Program-made: the position numbers and the translations under genes
Notes under the pieces: generated by a model
The model's input: the letters and a program-made list of their open reading frames with translations, nothing else
Database searches by the model: none
Told to the model about the DNA's origin: nothing
Source of the DNA: Gemmatimonadota bacterium
Lineage (GTDB): Bacteria > JAAXHH01
Reading direction: 5' to 3'
Assembly: GCA_026713285.1 (NCBI GenBank)
Contig: JAPOOT010000289.1
Location: 1-45,279 of the forward strand
DNA: 45,279 nt
Shown: positions 16,592 to 24,660 of the stretch, in pieces
How positions within the stretch are numbered: position 1 is the stretch's first letter
Layout of the letters: each line of letters opens with the position of its first letter

Positions 16592-18496
16592 ATGATCGAA
16601 CAAACTAAGGCGCAAACCCTCGCCCGCGAGCGCGGGACCATATACAAGAAACCGGACGGAAAGGCCGTTCGAATCGCCCTGGTGTATCCCAATACCTACT
16701 ACCTGGGCATGTCGAATCTGGGTTTTCAGACCATCTACCGGCACCTGAACGAACGGGTCGACGTGGTCTGCGAACGGGCTTTTCTCCCGGAACCTTCCGA
16801 CCTGGAAATCCTGTCCAGATCCCGCAAGCCGCTGGTTACGCTGGAAACGGGGCTGCCACTCGGTTCGTGCGACATTGTGGCCTTCTCCGTCTCCTTCGAG
16901 AACGACTACCCGAACCTGATCCGTATACTGGAACTCGCACGCATACCCGTACTCTCGGCTAACCGGACCCACTACGATCCGGTCGTGCTGATCGGCGGCG
17001 CGATTACCTACATCAACCCGGAGCCGCTGGCGGAATTCGCAGACGCGATGATCATAGGAGACGGCGAAGAGGCGGCCTACGCCTATATCGACCGCTATAT
17101 CGAGGACCGGGGCCTGGGCCGGGAACGCCACCTCGCCGGCGCCATGGCGCTGGCGGGTATGTATGTCCCTTCTCTGCAGCAGACCGCACCGGGCGACCGG
17201 GAGGGGCCGCCGGCCTCCGGACCGGCCGCGGATTCCGGATGCGAGGCCGAGGACGCCAGACCAACTGCTGATGCCGGACCGGCCGCGGACACCAGACCAG
17301 CTGCTGATGCCGGACCGGCCGCGGATTCCGGATGCGAGACCGCTGCGTTCGACGCGGAGCTTGCGCCCGCCGGCCGGATCGCCAATGCGCCCGCCGGCCG
17401 GATCGCCAAGCAGCAGGTGCGCGATTTCGAGGATTACCCCGCCCATTCCGCCGTCCTCACGCCCGACACCGAGTTTGGCGACATGCTGCTGATCGAGATC
17501 TCCCGCGGGTGTCCCCGCCGATGCCGCTTTTGCGCCGTGAGTTATGTCTATCCCAAATTCCGCGCTTTGAAGCCGGAAACGATACTCGACGTCATCCGTG
17601 CAAAAAATGCGACGCTTGCGCGCGACGGCCAGGAGGGATTGAAAGCGGTGGGCCTGGTCAGTTCGGCCATGTGCGACTACCCCCACCTGGACGAACTCTG
17701 TGCGGGCCTGGAAGAGACCGGGCTTCGCGTGGGGGTTTCGTCGGTTCGGGTAGACCTGGTCCCTGACAGCCTGCTTCGACTGATGCTGAAGACAGGGCTG
17801 CGAACCATGACCATCGCACCCGAGGCCGGTTCGGAACGGCTCCGCAAGGCGATCAACAAGCCCATATCCTCGGAGGAAATCCTGACTGGCGCCCGAAGGA
17901 TTCTCGAGAAGGGCATCAAGCATCTCAAGGTGTACTACATGGTCGGCCTGCCGACGGAGACCGACGCCGACGTCGAGGAACTCATCGATATGACGCGCCA
18001 GCTTGCCCGGCTTCAGAGGGCTTGCGGGGAACCGGGCGGCCGGCTGAGGTTGAGCATAAATCCCTTCGTGCCGAAGGCGTTGACGCCCTTCCAGTGGAGT
18101 CCCATGGCGTCTCCGCGGGAGGTCAAGCGCAAGCTGAACCACATCAAGAAGGCCCTGCGCGGCACGCCGGGCGTGGACGTCAAGCACGAGAGCCTGAAAT
18201 CCGCGTATTTCGAGGCCATCCTGTCCCGCGGCGGCCGGGAATTGAGCGGATTTCTGATGGAAACGGTGCGGCGGGACGGCGACTGGAAACGCGCGGCGGC
18301 GGAAACGGAGACGGATATCTCCCGATATCTCGGGGACATGGCGGACATGCAGTCGCTTCCCTGGGATTTCATATCCACGGAAAAGGAACATCACCGGCTC
18401 CAGTGGGAGTACCGGAAGACTCACAACCTGCCCCATCGCACCCGGCGGCCGGCAGCTCGCGTCAGCCGGACGGATGCGGGGCACCCCGCGGTCTGA
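16592..18496 (+). CDS. B12-binding-domain radical SAM protein
   Basis: Radical SAM enzyme of the TIGR03960-like group, about 634 residues. The N-terminal cobalamin-binding-like domain contains VALVYPNTYYLGMSNLGFQ-type sequence and LIGGAITYINPEPLAEFADA. The cluster motif CPRRCRFC (Cys307, Cys311, Cys314) follows, then the SAM barrel with GLVSSAMCDYPHLDEL and MTIAPEAGSERLR. Residues about 197-275 are an unusual Ala/Pro/Asp-rich insert between the two domains. The track begins at a TTG at 16517; the ATG at 16592 with AAAGGT upstream is preferred. Relatives are annotated as radical SAM proteins of unknown reaction, sometimes fused or adjacent to tRNA/queuosine-type genes. Cytoplasmic; reaction unknown. 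Confidence 0.85.
   Translation: MIEQTKAQTLARERGTIYKKPDGKAVRIALVYPNTYYLGMSNLGFQTIYRHLNERVDVVCERAFLPEPSDLEILSRSRKPLVTLETGLPLGSCDIVAFSVSFENDYPNLIRILELARIPVLSANRTHYDPVVLIGGAITYINPEPLAEFADAMIIGDGEEAAYAYIDRYIEDRGLGRERHLAGAMALAGMYVPSLQQTAPGDREGPPASGPAADSGCEAEDARPTADAGPAADTRPAADAGPAADSGCETAAFDAELAPAGRIANAPAGRIAKQQVRDFEDYPAHSAVLTPDTEFGDMLLIEISRGCPRRCRFCAVSYVYPKFRALKPETILDVIRAKNATLARDGQEGLKAVGLVSSAMCDYPHLDELCAGLEETGLRVGVSSVRVDLVPDSLLRLMLKTGLRTMTIAPEAGSERLRKAINKPISSEEILTGARRILEKGIKHLKVYYMVGLPTETDADVEELIDMTRQLARLQRACGEPGGRLRLSINPFVPKALTPFQWSPMASPREVKRKLNHIKKALRGTPGVDVKHESLKSAYFEAILSRGGRELSGFLMETVRRDGDWKRAAAETETDISRYLGDMADMQSLPWDFISTEKEHHRLQWEYRKTHNLPHRTRRPAARVSRTDAGHPAV
17214..17416 (+). repeat. In-frame low-complexity repeat insert in radical SAM gene
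   Basis: GCCGGACCGGCCGCGGA occurs three times with ACCAGACCAACTGCTGAT-type spacers, followed by two copies of GCGCCCGCCGGCCGGATCGCCAA. All copies are in frame and yield DAGPAADTRPAADAGPAADS and APAGRIANAPAGRIAK. This looks like recent slippage expansion within a domain linker. Confidence 0.85.
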
Positions 18497-18551
18497 TCCC
18501 GGGATTTGAAGCCGGGGCCAGACCATCATTCCAAGTCAGTGGAGGCGAAAG

Positions 18552-19169
18552 ATGCAAAGAACGGGTCTATTCATGGCTGCCGTGTCGCTCGTGTTTTTCG
18601 TGGTGTCCTGCGGCGAATCGTCCGACCAACCCGAACCTGGCGGAGAGCCCGCAAACATGTTGATTATCGAAACCACCCTGGGCACTATCAAATGCGAGCT
18701 GTATCCCGACAAAACGCCGATGACCGTGGACGTCATTTCCAGCCTGGCCGAAGGCACGCGGGAATGGACCCACCCGGTAACCGGGCAGATCATGAACGGG
18801 GTTCCTTACTACGACGGCGTGATCTTCCACCGGGTCATTCCCGATTTCATGATCCAGACCGGCGATCCGGCCGGAACGGGCATGGGCAGTCCCGGGTTCG
18901 TGTTCGACGATGAGTTGAACGAGGAACTGCTCTTCGACCAGCCCGGCCGGTTGGCCATGGCGCACCGCGGTCCCAATACCAACGGCGGACAGATCTTCAT
19001 CACGGTTGCGCCCACGCCCCATCTCAACATGGTTCATACCATCTTCGGTCAGGTCGTGGAGGGACAGGACGTGGCCGACGCCATTTCAATGGTGCCCGCG
19101 GACCAGTCCCGGCCGCGCGAGGAGGTCAGCATCACCAAAGTGATCGTGGTCAGAGGGGAGGGCGAGTAG
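18552..19169 (+). CDS. Cyclophilin-type peptidyl-prolyl isomerase, lipoprotein
   Basis: Cyclophilin (EC 5.2.1.8) of 205 residues with a lipoprotein signal (VFFVVSC), so it acts outside the cytoplasmic membrane. Core motifs are FHRVIPDFMIQTGDP, with the catalytic Arg after Phe-His, and QIFITVAPTPHLNMVHTIFG. GTREWTHPVTGQIMNG is the surface loop commonly enlarged in bacterial secreted cyclophilins. GGAGG lies upstream of the ATG. The stop is 3 nt before the next cyclophilin start, so the two are co-transcribed and probably translationally coupled. Confidence 0.93.
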   Translation: MQRTGLFMAAVSLVFFVVSCGESSDQPEPGGEPANMLIIETTLGTIKCELYPDKTPMTVDVISSLAEGTREWTHPVTGQIMNGVPYYDGVIFHRVIPDFMIQTGDPAGTGMGSPGFVFDDELNEELLFDQPGRLAMAHRGPNTNGGQIFITVAPTPHLNMVHTIFGQVVEGQDVADAISMVPADQSRPREEVSITKVIVVRGEGE

Positions 19170-19172
19170 AGG

Positions 19173-19832
19173 ATGAAACTGATTCGCAATGCGGCGACGG
19201 CCGCCGCGCTGGCGATTCTCGTCGCCTGGTCCGCAAGCGGCCTGGCGCATCCGCCCGTTCAGTCGAACGACGCAGCGCAGTCCGAATCCGGTGAACTGGC
19301 CGCCCAGTCCCTGGGGCCGGGCACCTACGCCGTCTTCAAGACCAACATGGGCGTCATCATTTGCAAGCTGTTCGATACGCTGGCGCCTGCCACCGTCGAT
19401 AACTTCGTCGGGCTCGCCGAGGGCACCCGGACCTTCAAGGATCCAAAAACGGGCCGGGAGACCAGGCGTCCCTACTACGACGGGACCCTCTTCCACCGGG
19501 TCATTCCCAACTTCATGATCCAGGGCGGCGACCCGACGGGATCGGGTCAGGGCGGTCCGGGATACAATATCAAGGGCGAAATCCGGGGCTCGCTGCGCTT
19601 TGACCGGCCGGGCCGGCTGGCCATGGCCAACGCGGGATCGCCGGATACCGCGGGCAGCCAGTTCTTCATCACCCACGGTCCGAAGTCCTACCTGGACGGA
19701 GGCTACACCATTTTCGGCCAGGTCATGAAGGGTCAGGAAGTGGTAAACGCCATCGGCCGGGTGCAAACGCGCGCCGACCGTCCCATTTTCGACGTCATGC
19801 TGGAGAAACTGACCATAGAACGGGTGAAATAA
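19173..19832 (+). CDS. Cyclophilin-type peptidyl-prolyl isomerase, exported
   Basis: Second cyclophilin, 219 residues, with a cleavable signal peptide (ALAILVAWSASGLA) and no lipobox. FHRVIPNFMIQGGDPTGSG and FFITHGPKSYLDGGYTIFGQV mark an intact fold and active site. It follows the lipoprotein cyclophilin by 3 nt. The pair probably handles prolyl isomerisation of envelope proteins at two locations, membrane-anchored and soluble. Sequence similarity between the two suggests duplication, but they are clearly diverged. Confidence 0.93.
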   Translation: MKLIRNAATAAALAILVAWSASGLAHPPVQSNDAAQSESGELAAQSLGPGTYAVFKTNMGVIICKLFDTLAPATVDNFVGLAEGTRTFKDPKTGRETRRPYYDGTLFHRVIPNFMIQGGDPTGSGQGGPGYNIKGEIRGSLRFDRPGRLAMANAGSPDTAGSQFFITHGPKSYLDGGYTIFGQVMKGQEVVNAIGRVQTRADRPIFDVMLEKLTIERVK

Positions 19833-19855
19833 GCCCGCGTCGGGGACCGGCCGTC

Positions 19856-19877
19856 GTACTGCTACACGGAGCAGTAC
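19856..19877. terminator. Perfect 8-bp inverted repeat after cyclophilin operon
   Basis: GTACTGCT-ACACGG-AGCAGTAC, followed within 40 nt by a second small hairpin (CCCTT-TAAGT-AAGGG). No T-run follows, so this is either a Rho-dependent end, an RNA processing hairpin or an operator for the next gene. Confidence 0.4.
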
Positions 19878-19954
19878 GCCCCCGTCCATTTCTCCCATCC
19901 CTTTAAGTAAGGGGACCGGAGCGGGCCCCAACACGGATTACGAAGTGAAACGGC

Positions 19955-20770
19955 ATGAAGCGCGCATTCCACGGGTACGCAGGTTCCATGAGAGCGCTGG
20001 CGTCGGCGTGTTCGATCGCCTTCGCGCTCGTCCTCCTGCCGTCCGAACTGCGGGCCTTTGAACCGCCCGCACCCCATTTGAAAGCCTTCCTTGGCGGGCT
20101 GGACCAGCGCATGCCGCAGCCGGTTCCCGAGGGTCTGAGGACCTTCGCGGGCGACTCCACGGCTCTTCAGCTGAGCGCCGCTGACTTGGTGGACATGTTC
20201 ACCGCCGCGGAGCGGGATTCGCTCGCGCTGTTGCGGGTCAACGTGTTCCTGGCTCGGTGGATCGCCGTAAGGAACGTGCCTGTCTACGCTTCCGGCGAGG
20301 CGGTCGACGAAGCCCTGGCGGCGGGGTTTTCCCTGGGCCTGACCTTTCCGCTCAATCACGTCGCGTACCTTTTCTTCCTGCCTGACGCCGCTCAATCAGG
20401 CGATTTCCTGGTCCACATCCGCGCACTCTACGACATGAACTACACGTTCCGATTCGACCGGGATGTCCTTGACGCCGACGTGATCGTCCACGGCGCGGAG
20501 ACCTCGTACGCCGATGACGGCGGTCCCCGTACGGGTTACCTCGTGACGATGGAGATGTACGACGACCTGGCGTGGGCAAGATATACGAACATCGAGGGCA
20601 TATCGGGAAGAAAGCGTGGCGTGGCGGGGTTCCTGCAGCGGGTTTTCTTCTTCATACCGAAGACCCTGGACGGCCTGGAACTGCGGGACGGCCACCTGAA
20701 GATCAAGGCCTTCGTAGACCAGAACATCGAAGACTTCGAGCGTCTGGAACGCTACCGGGTCAGCCGTTAG
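19955..20770 (+). CDS. Exported protein of unknown function
   Basis: 271-residue protein with a signal peptide (SACSIAFALVLLPSELRA). The rest has no motif I can name: a helical N-terminal half (SAADLVDMFTAAERDSLALL) and a beta-rich half ending FIPKTLDGLELRDGHLKIKAF. An ATG at 19988 (MRALAS) is an equally good start and gives a shorter signal. Its stop overlaps the stop of the convergent MFS gene by 4 nt. It may be transcribed on from the cyclophilin operon. Periplasmic or outer-membrane-associated location is inferred from the signal only. Confidence 0.7.
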   Translation: MKRAFHGYAGSMRALASACSIAFALVLLPSELRAFEPPAPHLKAFLGGLDQRMPQPVPEGLRTFAGDSTALQLSAADLVDMFTAAERDSLALLRVNVFLARWIAVRNVPVYASGEAVDEALAAGFSLGLTFPLNHVAYLFFLPDAAQSGDFLVHIRALYDMNYTFRFDRDVLDADVIVHGAETSYADDGGPRTGYLVTMEMYDDLAWARYTNIEGISGRKRGVAGFLQRVFFFIPKTLDGLELRDGHLKIKAFVDQNIEDFERLERYRVSR

Positions 20771-22020
20771 CGATCCTGCGCGCCATGTTGCCCGCCAAGC
20801 GGGATGCGCCGGGCTAACACGTACCAGGCAACCACGATCACAATGCCTGCCGCCCCGGCCAGGAAGGCCACCAGGCGAGCCGCCACCGCGTCCAGCAACA
20901 GGCCCGTCGCCAGGGTCGAAATAGAGAAGGCGAGGGTGAAGAGCCCATGGTCCGCGGCGAATACCCGGCCGCGGTAGTCTTCGTCCACTACGAGCTGCAA
21001 CCCGAGCGAAGAATACACCCACATCACCATGCTGCCCGCGGCGGCGAGGCTGATACATGCCGCGGCCAGCCAGATGGACGGGGCCTGCGAAAACAGGATG
21101 AAGAAGGCGCCGTAGCCGATGAGCCCGACCAGGATGCCCGTCCTCAACCGGCCGAGCCGAATGGTGTCGAAGAACTTGATGAAGACGGCGCCCAGGAGCG
21201 TCCCCAGGCCCCGGGCCGTGTAAAGAATGGCAATGCCCGTATCGCCCGCGCGGTAGATCTGCCCGCCGAATACGGCGTAGAGCAGCACCGCGCCCCCGCC
21301 GGCGAGTCCCCACGTCGCCTTGCCCGGCAGGTAGACCCGCGTGGGCCGGTCGCGTCCGATGTACTTCAGGCCCTCGATGAAATCCGACAGGAACCGTACC
21401 GGCTGTCCCGCCCCCGACGCGGCGGGTATGGCGATCCGGGCTACGAAAACCGCCGATACCAGGAAACTGAGGGCGTTCAACTGGAAGGCGGCGGACCGGC
21501 CCAGGTGATCGGCCACGAGTCCGCCGAGGGCGGAGCCGATGGTCAGCATGGCCGCCCAGGTCGTGCTCGACAGCGCGTTGGCCGCCAGCAGCGCCTTGCC
21601 CCGGGCGATACTCGGCAGCGAAGCCGTGCGCGTGACGTCGAAGAAGGGCTGGAGACCTGAAAGCAGGGCCATGAAGAGGTACAGCATCCAGACGTCGTCC
21701 GCCGTTTCCACCAGCAGGAATCCGAGGGCGACCACTGCCCGGAGGATGTCGGCGACGATCATCACCCGCTTGCGGTCGTATCGCTCGGCGACGACGCCGG
21801 CCAGCGGCGTCATGAGGAAGGGCGGCAGCATCTGGCAGATCGTGACGATACCGAGGGCGAGCCCGGAACCCGTGAGGGCCAGGGTGAGGCCCAGTACCGC
21901 GATCGTGTTGAACCAGTCTCCGGCGTTGGAAACCACCTGCGACAGCCATACGAACCGGTAGGTCCGGTTTTCCCGGAGCAGACGGGTGTACGAAAGCGCC
22001 GAACCTGTTCTTGTCGTCAA
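20767..22020 (-). CDS. MFS transporter, EntS/MFS_3-like exporter
   Basis: Major facilitator with 12 predicted helices, 417 residues. FVWLSQVVSNAGDWFNTIAV at the N-terminus and the loop 2-3 motif GVVAERYDRKRVMI are characteristic of the EntS/MFS_3 subgroup, which exports siderophores, drugs or lipids. Substrate unknown; no regulator or biosynthetic gene is next to it. It reads leftward from a clear promoter at 22068-22096, with about 40 nt of leader. Confidence 0.9.
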   Translation of the reverse strand: MTTRTGSALSYTRLLRENRTYRFVWLSQVVSNAGDWFNTIAVLGLTLALTGSGLALGIVTICQMLPPFLMTPLAGVVAERYDRKRVMIVADILRAVVALGFLLVETADDVWMLYLFMALLSGLQPFFDVTRTASLPSIARGKALLAANALSSTTWAAMLTIGSALGGLVADHLGRSAAFQLNALSFLVSAVFVARIAIPAASGAGQPVRFLSDFIEGLKYIGRDRPTRVYLPGKATWGLAGGGAVLLYAVFGGQIYRAGDTGIAILYTARGLGTLLGAVFIKFFDTIRLGRLRTGILVGLIGYGAFFILFSQAPSIWLAAACISLAAAGSMVMWVYSSLGLQLVVDEDYRGRVFAADHGLFTLAFSISTLATGLLLDAVAARLVAFLAGAAGIVIVVAWYVLARRIPLGGQHGAQDR

Positions 22021-22067
22021 AGGCCAGACCTGGAGGTTGGGGGACGCGGGATCGGATGACGGCTTTC

Positions 22068-22096
22068 TAATTACAGGCGGGAAGGAGGGATGTCAA
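22068..22096 (-). promoter_or_regulatory. sigma70-type promoter for MFS gene
   Basis: Minus-strand TTGACA (22096-22091), 17-bp spacer, TAATTA (22073-22068). It forms one edge of the repeat-filled divergent region. Confidence 0.65.
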
Positions 22097-22114
22097 GCGG
22101 GATGGGCTTCGGAA

Positions 22115-22405
22115 AGGGTCCGCAGGGCCCGCCGCCATATCGCACGGCACCGCCGGCCCGCGCCCGCCGCCATATCGCACGGCACCGCCGGCCCGCGCCC
22201 GCCGCCATATCGCACGGCACCGCTACCGCTGGTCCGCAGGGCCCGCCGCCATTTCGCGTCGCGCGGCGCCGCTGGTCCGCAGGGCCCGCCGCCATATCGC
22301 CCGCCGCCGGTCCGCGCCCGCCGCTATATCGCGTCGCGCGGTACCGCTACCGCTGGTCCGCAGGGTCCGCCGCCATATCGCCCGCCGCCGGTCCGCGCCC
22401 GAGAC
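22115..22405. repeat. Irregular tandem repeat array between divergent promoters
   Basis: GCCGCCATAT (one copy GCCGCCATTT, one GCCGCTATAT) recurs at 22131, 22166, 22201, 22245, 22288, 22320 and 22369. It is embedded in longer units such as CGCACGGCACCGCCGGCCCG and GCTGGTCCGCAGGGCCC. Spacing is 35, 35, 44, 43, 32 and 49 bp. Long frames on both strands (170, 143, 74, 67 residues) exist only because the repeat lacks stop codons. No gene is called here. The array occupies nearly the whole space between the MFS promoter and the promoter of the small Cys protein. Confidence 0.85.
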
Positions 22406-22432
22406 GGACGGGCGGCACGGCCGCAACTGCGC

Positions 22433-22461
22433 TTGACATGGCCGGCCGGCCGGTTTACCCT
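22433..22461 (+). promoter_or_regulatory. sigma70-type promoter for small Cys protein
   Basis: TTGACA (22433-22438), 17-bp GC spacer (TGGCCGGCCGGCCGGTT), TACCCT (22456-22461). Confidence 0.55.
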
Positions 22462-22517
22462 TCCCGTATCACATCGATTATACAAGTACGGTTGGTGAGG
22501 TCTCAGGAGGCATGCCG

Positions 22518-22796
22518 ATGAGCAAACTGAAGTCGATCATGCACAACCGGACACACGGTCACCTGGGGGAAACGCGGCGCACCTGCTCCGACTGCGTCCA
22601 CGTCATGCCCGGCATGAGGGGGGACGAAGTGACCTGCGAGATCTACACGTTCAAACACCAGGCATACAATGTGCCCAGGAGGAGTTCCCTCTCTCCCGAC
22701 TTCGCGAACGACTGCGGATTCTACCAGGCCATGACCCCGGTGCAGAAGGCGGAATCCGAGCGGAAGTTCAAGGAGTTCTTCAAGCGGCTCAAGTGA
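22518..22796 (+). CDS. Small Cys-containing protein, possible metal binder
   Basis: 92-residue cytoplasmic protein of unknown function. CSDCVHVMPGMRGDEVTCEIY and a later NDCGFY provide four cysteines, a spacing compatible with a zinc or iron-sulfur site. The C-terminus is a charged helix (KAESERKFKEFFKRLK). AGGAGG ends 7 nt before the ATG at 22518 but only 1 nt before the ATG at 22512, so the second is the likely start. It has its own promoter and stands alone, ending convergent with rho. Confidence 0.75.
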   Translation: MSKLKSIMHNRTHGHLGETRRTCSDCVHVMPGMRGDEVTCEIYTFKHQAYNVPRRSSLSPDFANDCGFYQAMTPVQKAESERKFKEFFKRLK

Positions 22797-22821
22797 ATCG
22801 CGGGTGGAATCGGGTGTGGCC

Positions 22822-22845
22822 GGCGCGAGACATGCTGTCCGCGCC
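22822..22845. terminator. Hairpin between small Cys gene and rho
   Basis: GGCGCG-A-GACA-TGC-TGTC-CGCGCC: a 10-bp stem with one bulged A and a 3-nt loop, in the gap between convergent genes. There is no T-tract. It could end transcription in either direction with Rho, or protect the 3' end. Confidence 0.45.
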
Positions 22846-22940
22846 TAACCCTGTGACCGGCGCGAGAAAGCCGCTGGCGTCGCCGCGGTGATGCCACGAC
22901 GGGTTGCTGTCCGTGCTGACCATCCGGACCGAATGCTCCG

Positions 22941-24191
22941 CTACTCGTTCATGGACTTGAGGAAAACCAAGTTCGTGGTGGTCCGTGACAAGCGCTCGGT
23001 CATCAGTTCCATGGCTTCGACCGGTCCGAGGCCGTCCAGGAATTTCCGCAGGATCTTCACCTTGCCCAGGATATCCGGTTCCAGCAGCAGTTCCGCCTTC
23101 CGGGTGGAGGACGCGCTCAGGTCGATCGCCGGGAAAATCCACCGGTTCGCCAGTTTGCGGCTGAGTTCCAGTTCCATGTTGCCCGTGCCCTTGAACTCCT
23201 CGAAGATCCCCTCGTCCATGCGGCTACCCGTCTCGATCAGCGCCGTGGCCACGATGGTAAGGCTTCCGCCTTCCTCGATGTTTCGGGCCGCGCCGAAGAA
23301 GCGCCGCGGTTTCTGCAGCGCGTTGGCGTCGATGCCGCCGGACAGGATCTTGCCGCTGTGGGGCGTTACCGCGTTATGCGCCCTTGCCAGTCGCGTGATG
23401 CTGTCGAGCAGGATGACCACGTCTTTGCCATGTTCCACCAGCCGCTTGGCCTTCTCCAGGACCATGTCCGAGACCGCCACGTGGCGCTCCGGCGGTTCGT
23501 CGAAGGTCGAACTGATCACTTCGCCCTTAACCGACCGTTCCATGTCGGTCACCTCTTCCGGCCGTTCGTCGATGAGCAGGACCATGAGCACCACCTCGGG
23601 GTGATTGTCCGTGATGGCGTTGGCGATCTCCTGCAGCAACATGGTCTTGCCGGCCTTCGGCGGCGAAACGATCAACCCGCGCTGTCCCTTGCCGATGGGG
23701 GTCAGCAGGTCCAGGACCCGCGTGGGCAGTTTATCTTTCTGGTACTCGAGAACGAACCGATCCAACGGATAGATCGGCGTCAGGTTGTCGAAGAGCGTCC
23801 GTTCCTTGGATGCCTCGGGATTGTCGAAATTGACCGTGTCCACCCTCAGGAGGGCGAAGAATCGTTCCCCGTCCTTGGGTGGTCGGATCTGGCCCGATAT
23901 GGTGTCTCCGGTCCGCAGGTCGAATCGTTTGACCTGGGACGGCGCCACGTAGATGTCGTCGGGACCGTGCAGGTAGCTGTAGTCCGGCGAGCGGAGAAAT
24001 CCGCAGCGGTTGTCCGGCAGCACCTCGAGCACGCCTTCCCCGAAGATGACGCCTTCTTTCTCGGTCTGCGCCTGCAGAATGCTGAAGATCAGTTCCTGTT
24101 TCCGCAGGCCCGTGTAGCTCTGCAGATCGAGCTCCTGTGCTATGGAATACAGGTCGGGCAGGGTCTTGGTTTTCAGTTCCAGAATGTGCAT
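22941..24191 (-). CDS. rho: Transcription termination factor Rho
   Basis: Hexameric RNA-dependent ATPase/helicase that ends transcription, 416 residues, full length. The N-terminal Rho_N helix bundle ([16 protein letters not shown]) is followed by the RNA-binding OB fold ([20 protein letters not shown]). The ATPase has P-loop [12 protein letters not shown], Walker B region [15 protein letters not shown], the Q/R-loop segments [12 protein letters not shown] and [20 protein letters not shown]. It lacks the large N-terminal insert found in Actinobacteria. It is preceded by a 376-nt leader from a strong promoter, consistent with autoregulation as known for E. coli rho (inference). Confidence 0.97.
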   Translation of the reverse strand: MHILELKTKTLPDLYSIAQELDLQSYTGLRKQELIFSILQAQTEKEGVIFGEGVLEVLPDNRCGFLRSPDYSYLHGPDDIYVAPSQVKRFDLRTGDTISGQIRPPKDGERFFALLRVDTVNFDNPEASKERTLFDNLTPIYPLDRFVLEYQKDKLPTRVLDLLTPIGKGQRGLIVSPPKAGKTMLLQEIANAITDNHPEVVLMVLLIDERPEEVTDMERSVKGEVISSTFDEPPERHVAVSDMVLEKAKRLVEHGKDVVILLDSITRLARAHNAVTPHSGKILSGGIDANALQKPRRFFGAARNIEEGGSLTIVATALIETGSRMDEGIFEEFKGTGNMELELSRKLANRWIFPAIDLSASSTRKAELLLEPDILGKVKILRKFLDGLGPVEAMELMTERLSRTTTNLVFLKSMNE

Positions 24192-24568
24192 GCTTCCTTC
24201 CCTTTTATAAGGTAAGATTGACTCTCGCCTGCCGGTCGTTCCTACGATGAAGATGCCCGGGGCGCGGCGAAGGGAGTGTGTTTTCCAACGGACTGGGTTG
24301 TGAACATTGTGAGCGGTGAAAACGACGGAATGCGGACGAGTCGTTCCCAGCAGTCGGGCCTGGCGAGCCGCGTCTGGAGACGCGCGGTTTTTCTGCTCTG
24401 GTTATGCCATCGGGAATAAGGGCAAACGCAACTTACCTTTGTGATGGAGCAATCCCGTAGAATGCGGTACCGGCCGTCATGAATCTGATCTTAAGGAAGA
24501 ATCGGCTTTCCAATGAGGAATCAATCAGGGGAACTTGCAAGGCATCGGGCTGCCGCCGTGACGGCGAC
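24192..24568 (-). other. Long rho leader region, no gene
   Basis: About 376 nt between the predicted rho start site and its ATG. No conserved frame. It contains the inverted repeat CGCGTCT-GG-AGACGCG (24369-24384), followed on the plus strand by CGGTTTTT. No gene ends there on the plus strand, so it is more likely leader structure than a true terminator. Confidence 0.4.
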
Positions 24569-24574
24569 ACGGTT

Positions 24575-24602
24575 AATATACGGTTTTAATTCGCCGTGTC
24601 AA
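24575..24602 (-). promoter_or_regulatory. sigma70-type promoter for rho with flanking inverted repeat
   Basis: Minus-strand TTGACA (24602-24597), 16-bp spacer, TATATT (24580-24575). The words GACACGG (24566-24572) and CCGTGTC (24594-24600) form a 7-bp inverted repeat around the -10 and spacer, a possible operator. Confidence 0.65.
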
Positions 24603-24642
24603 GTCCCTGGACCACTTTTTTTCGTAAACCTCTACGCCTCAG

Positions 24643-24657
24643 GGCCCGACCCGGGCC
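24643..24657. other. GC hairpin just after the Dpp-type permease stop
   Basis: GGCCCG-ACC-CGGGCC, a perfect 6-bp stem 3 nt beyond the stop of the permease gene. There is no T-run in the transcribed direction, so it is not a classical intrinsic terminator. Confidence 0.4.
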
Positions 24658-24660
24658 GGT

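Noticed and set aside
16325-18529. First part of the 1042-residue minus-strand ORF
   Set aside because: It is antisense to the radical SAM gene and has no family signature; only the part from 16324 down is a real gene.
22115-22405. CRISPR array
   Set aside because: Units are degenerate, spacing is irregular (32-49 bp) and the spacers are themselves repeats; no cas genes are present.
22071-22521. Several ORFs on both strands in the repeat array (170, 143, 74, 67 residues)
   Set aside because: They are stop-free because the repeat unit is GC-rich; encoded peptides are shuffled PPPYR/ARRHIA words and no ribosome sites are placed suitably.
24369-24392. Hairpin with T-run on the plus strand that looks like an intrinsic terminator
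   Set aside because: No plus-strand gene ends there and the loop is only 2 nt; it lies in the rho leader, transcribed from the other strand.
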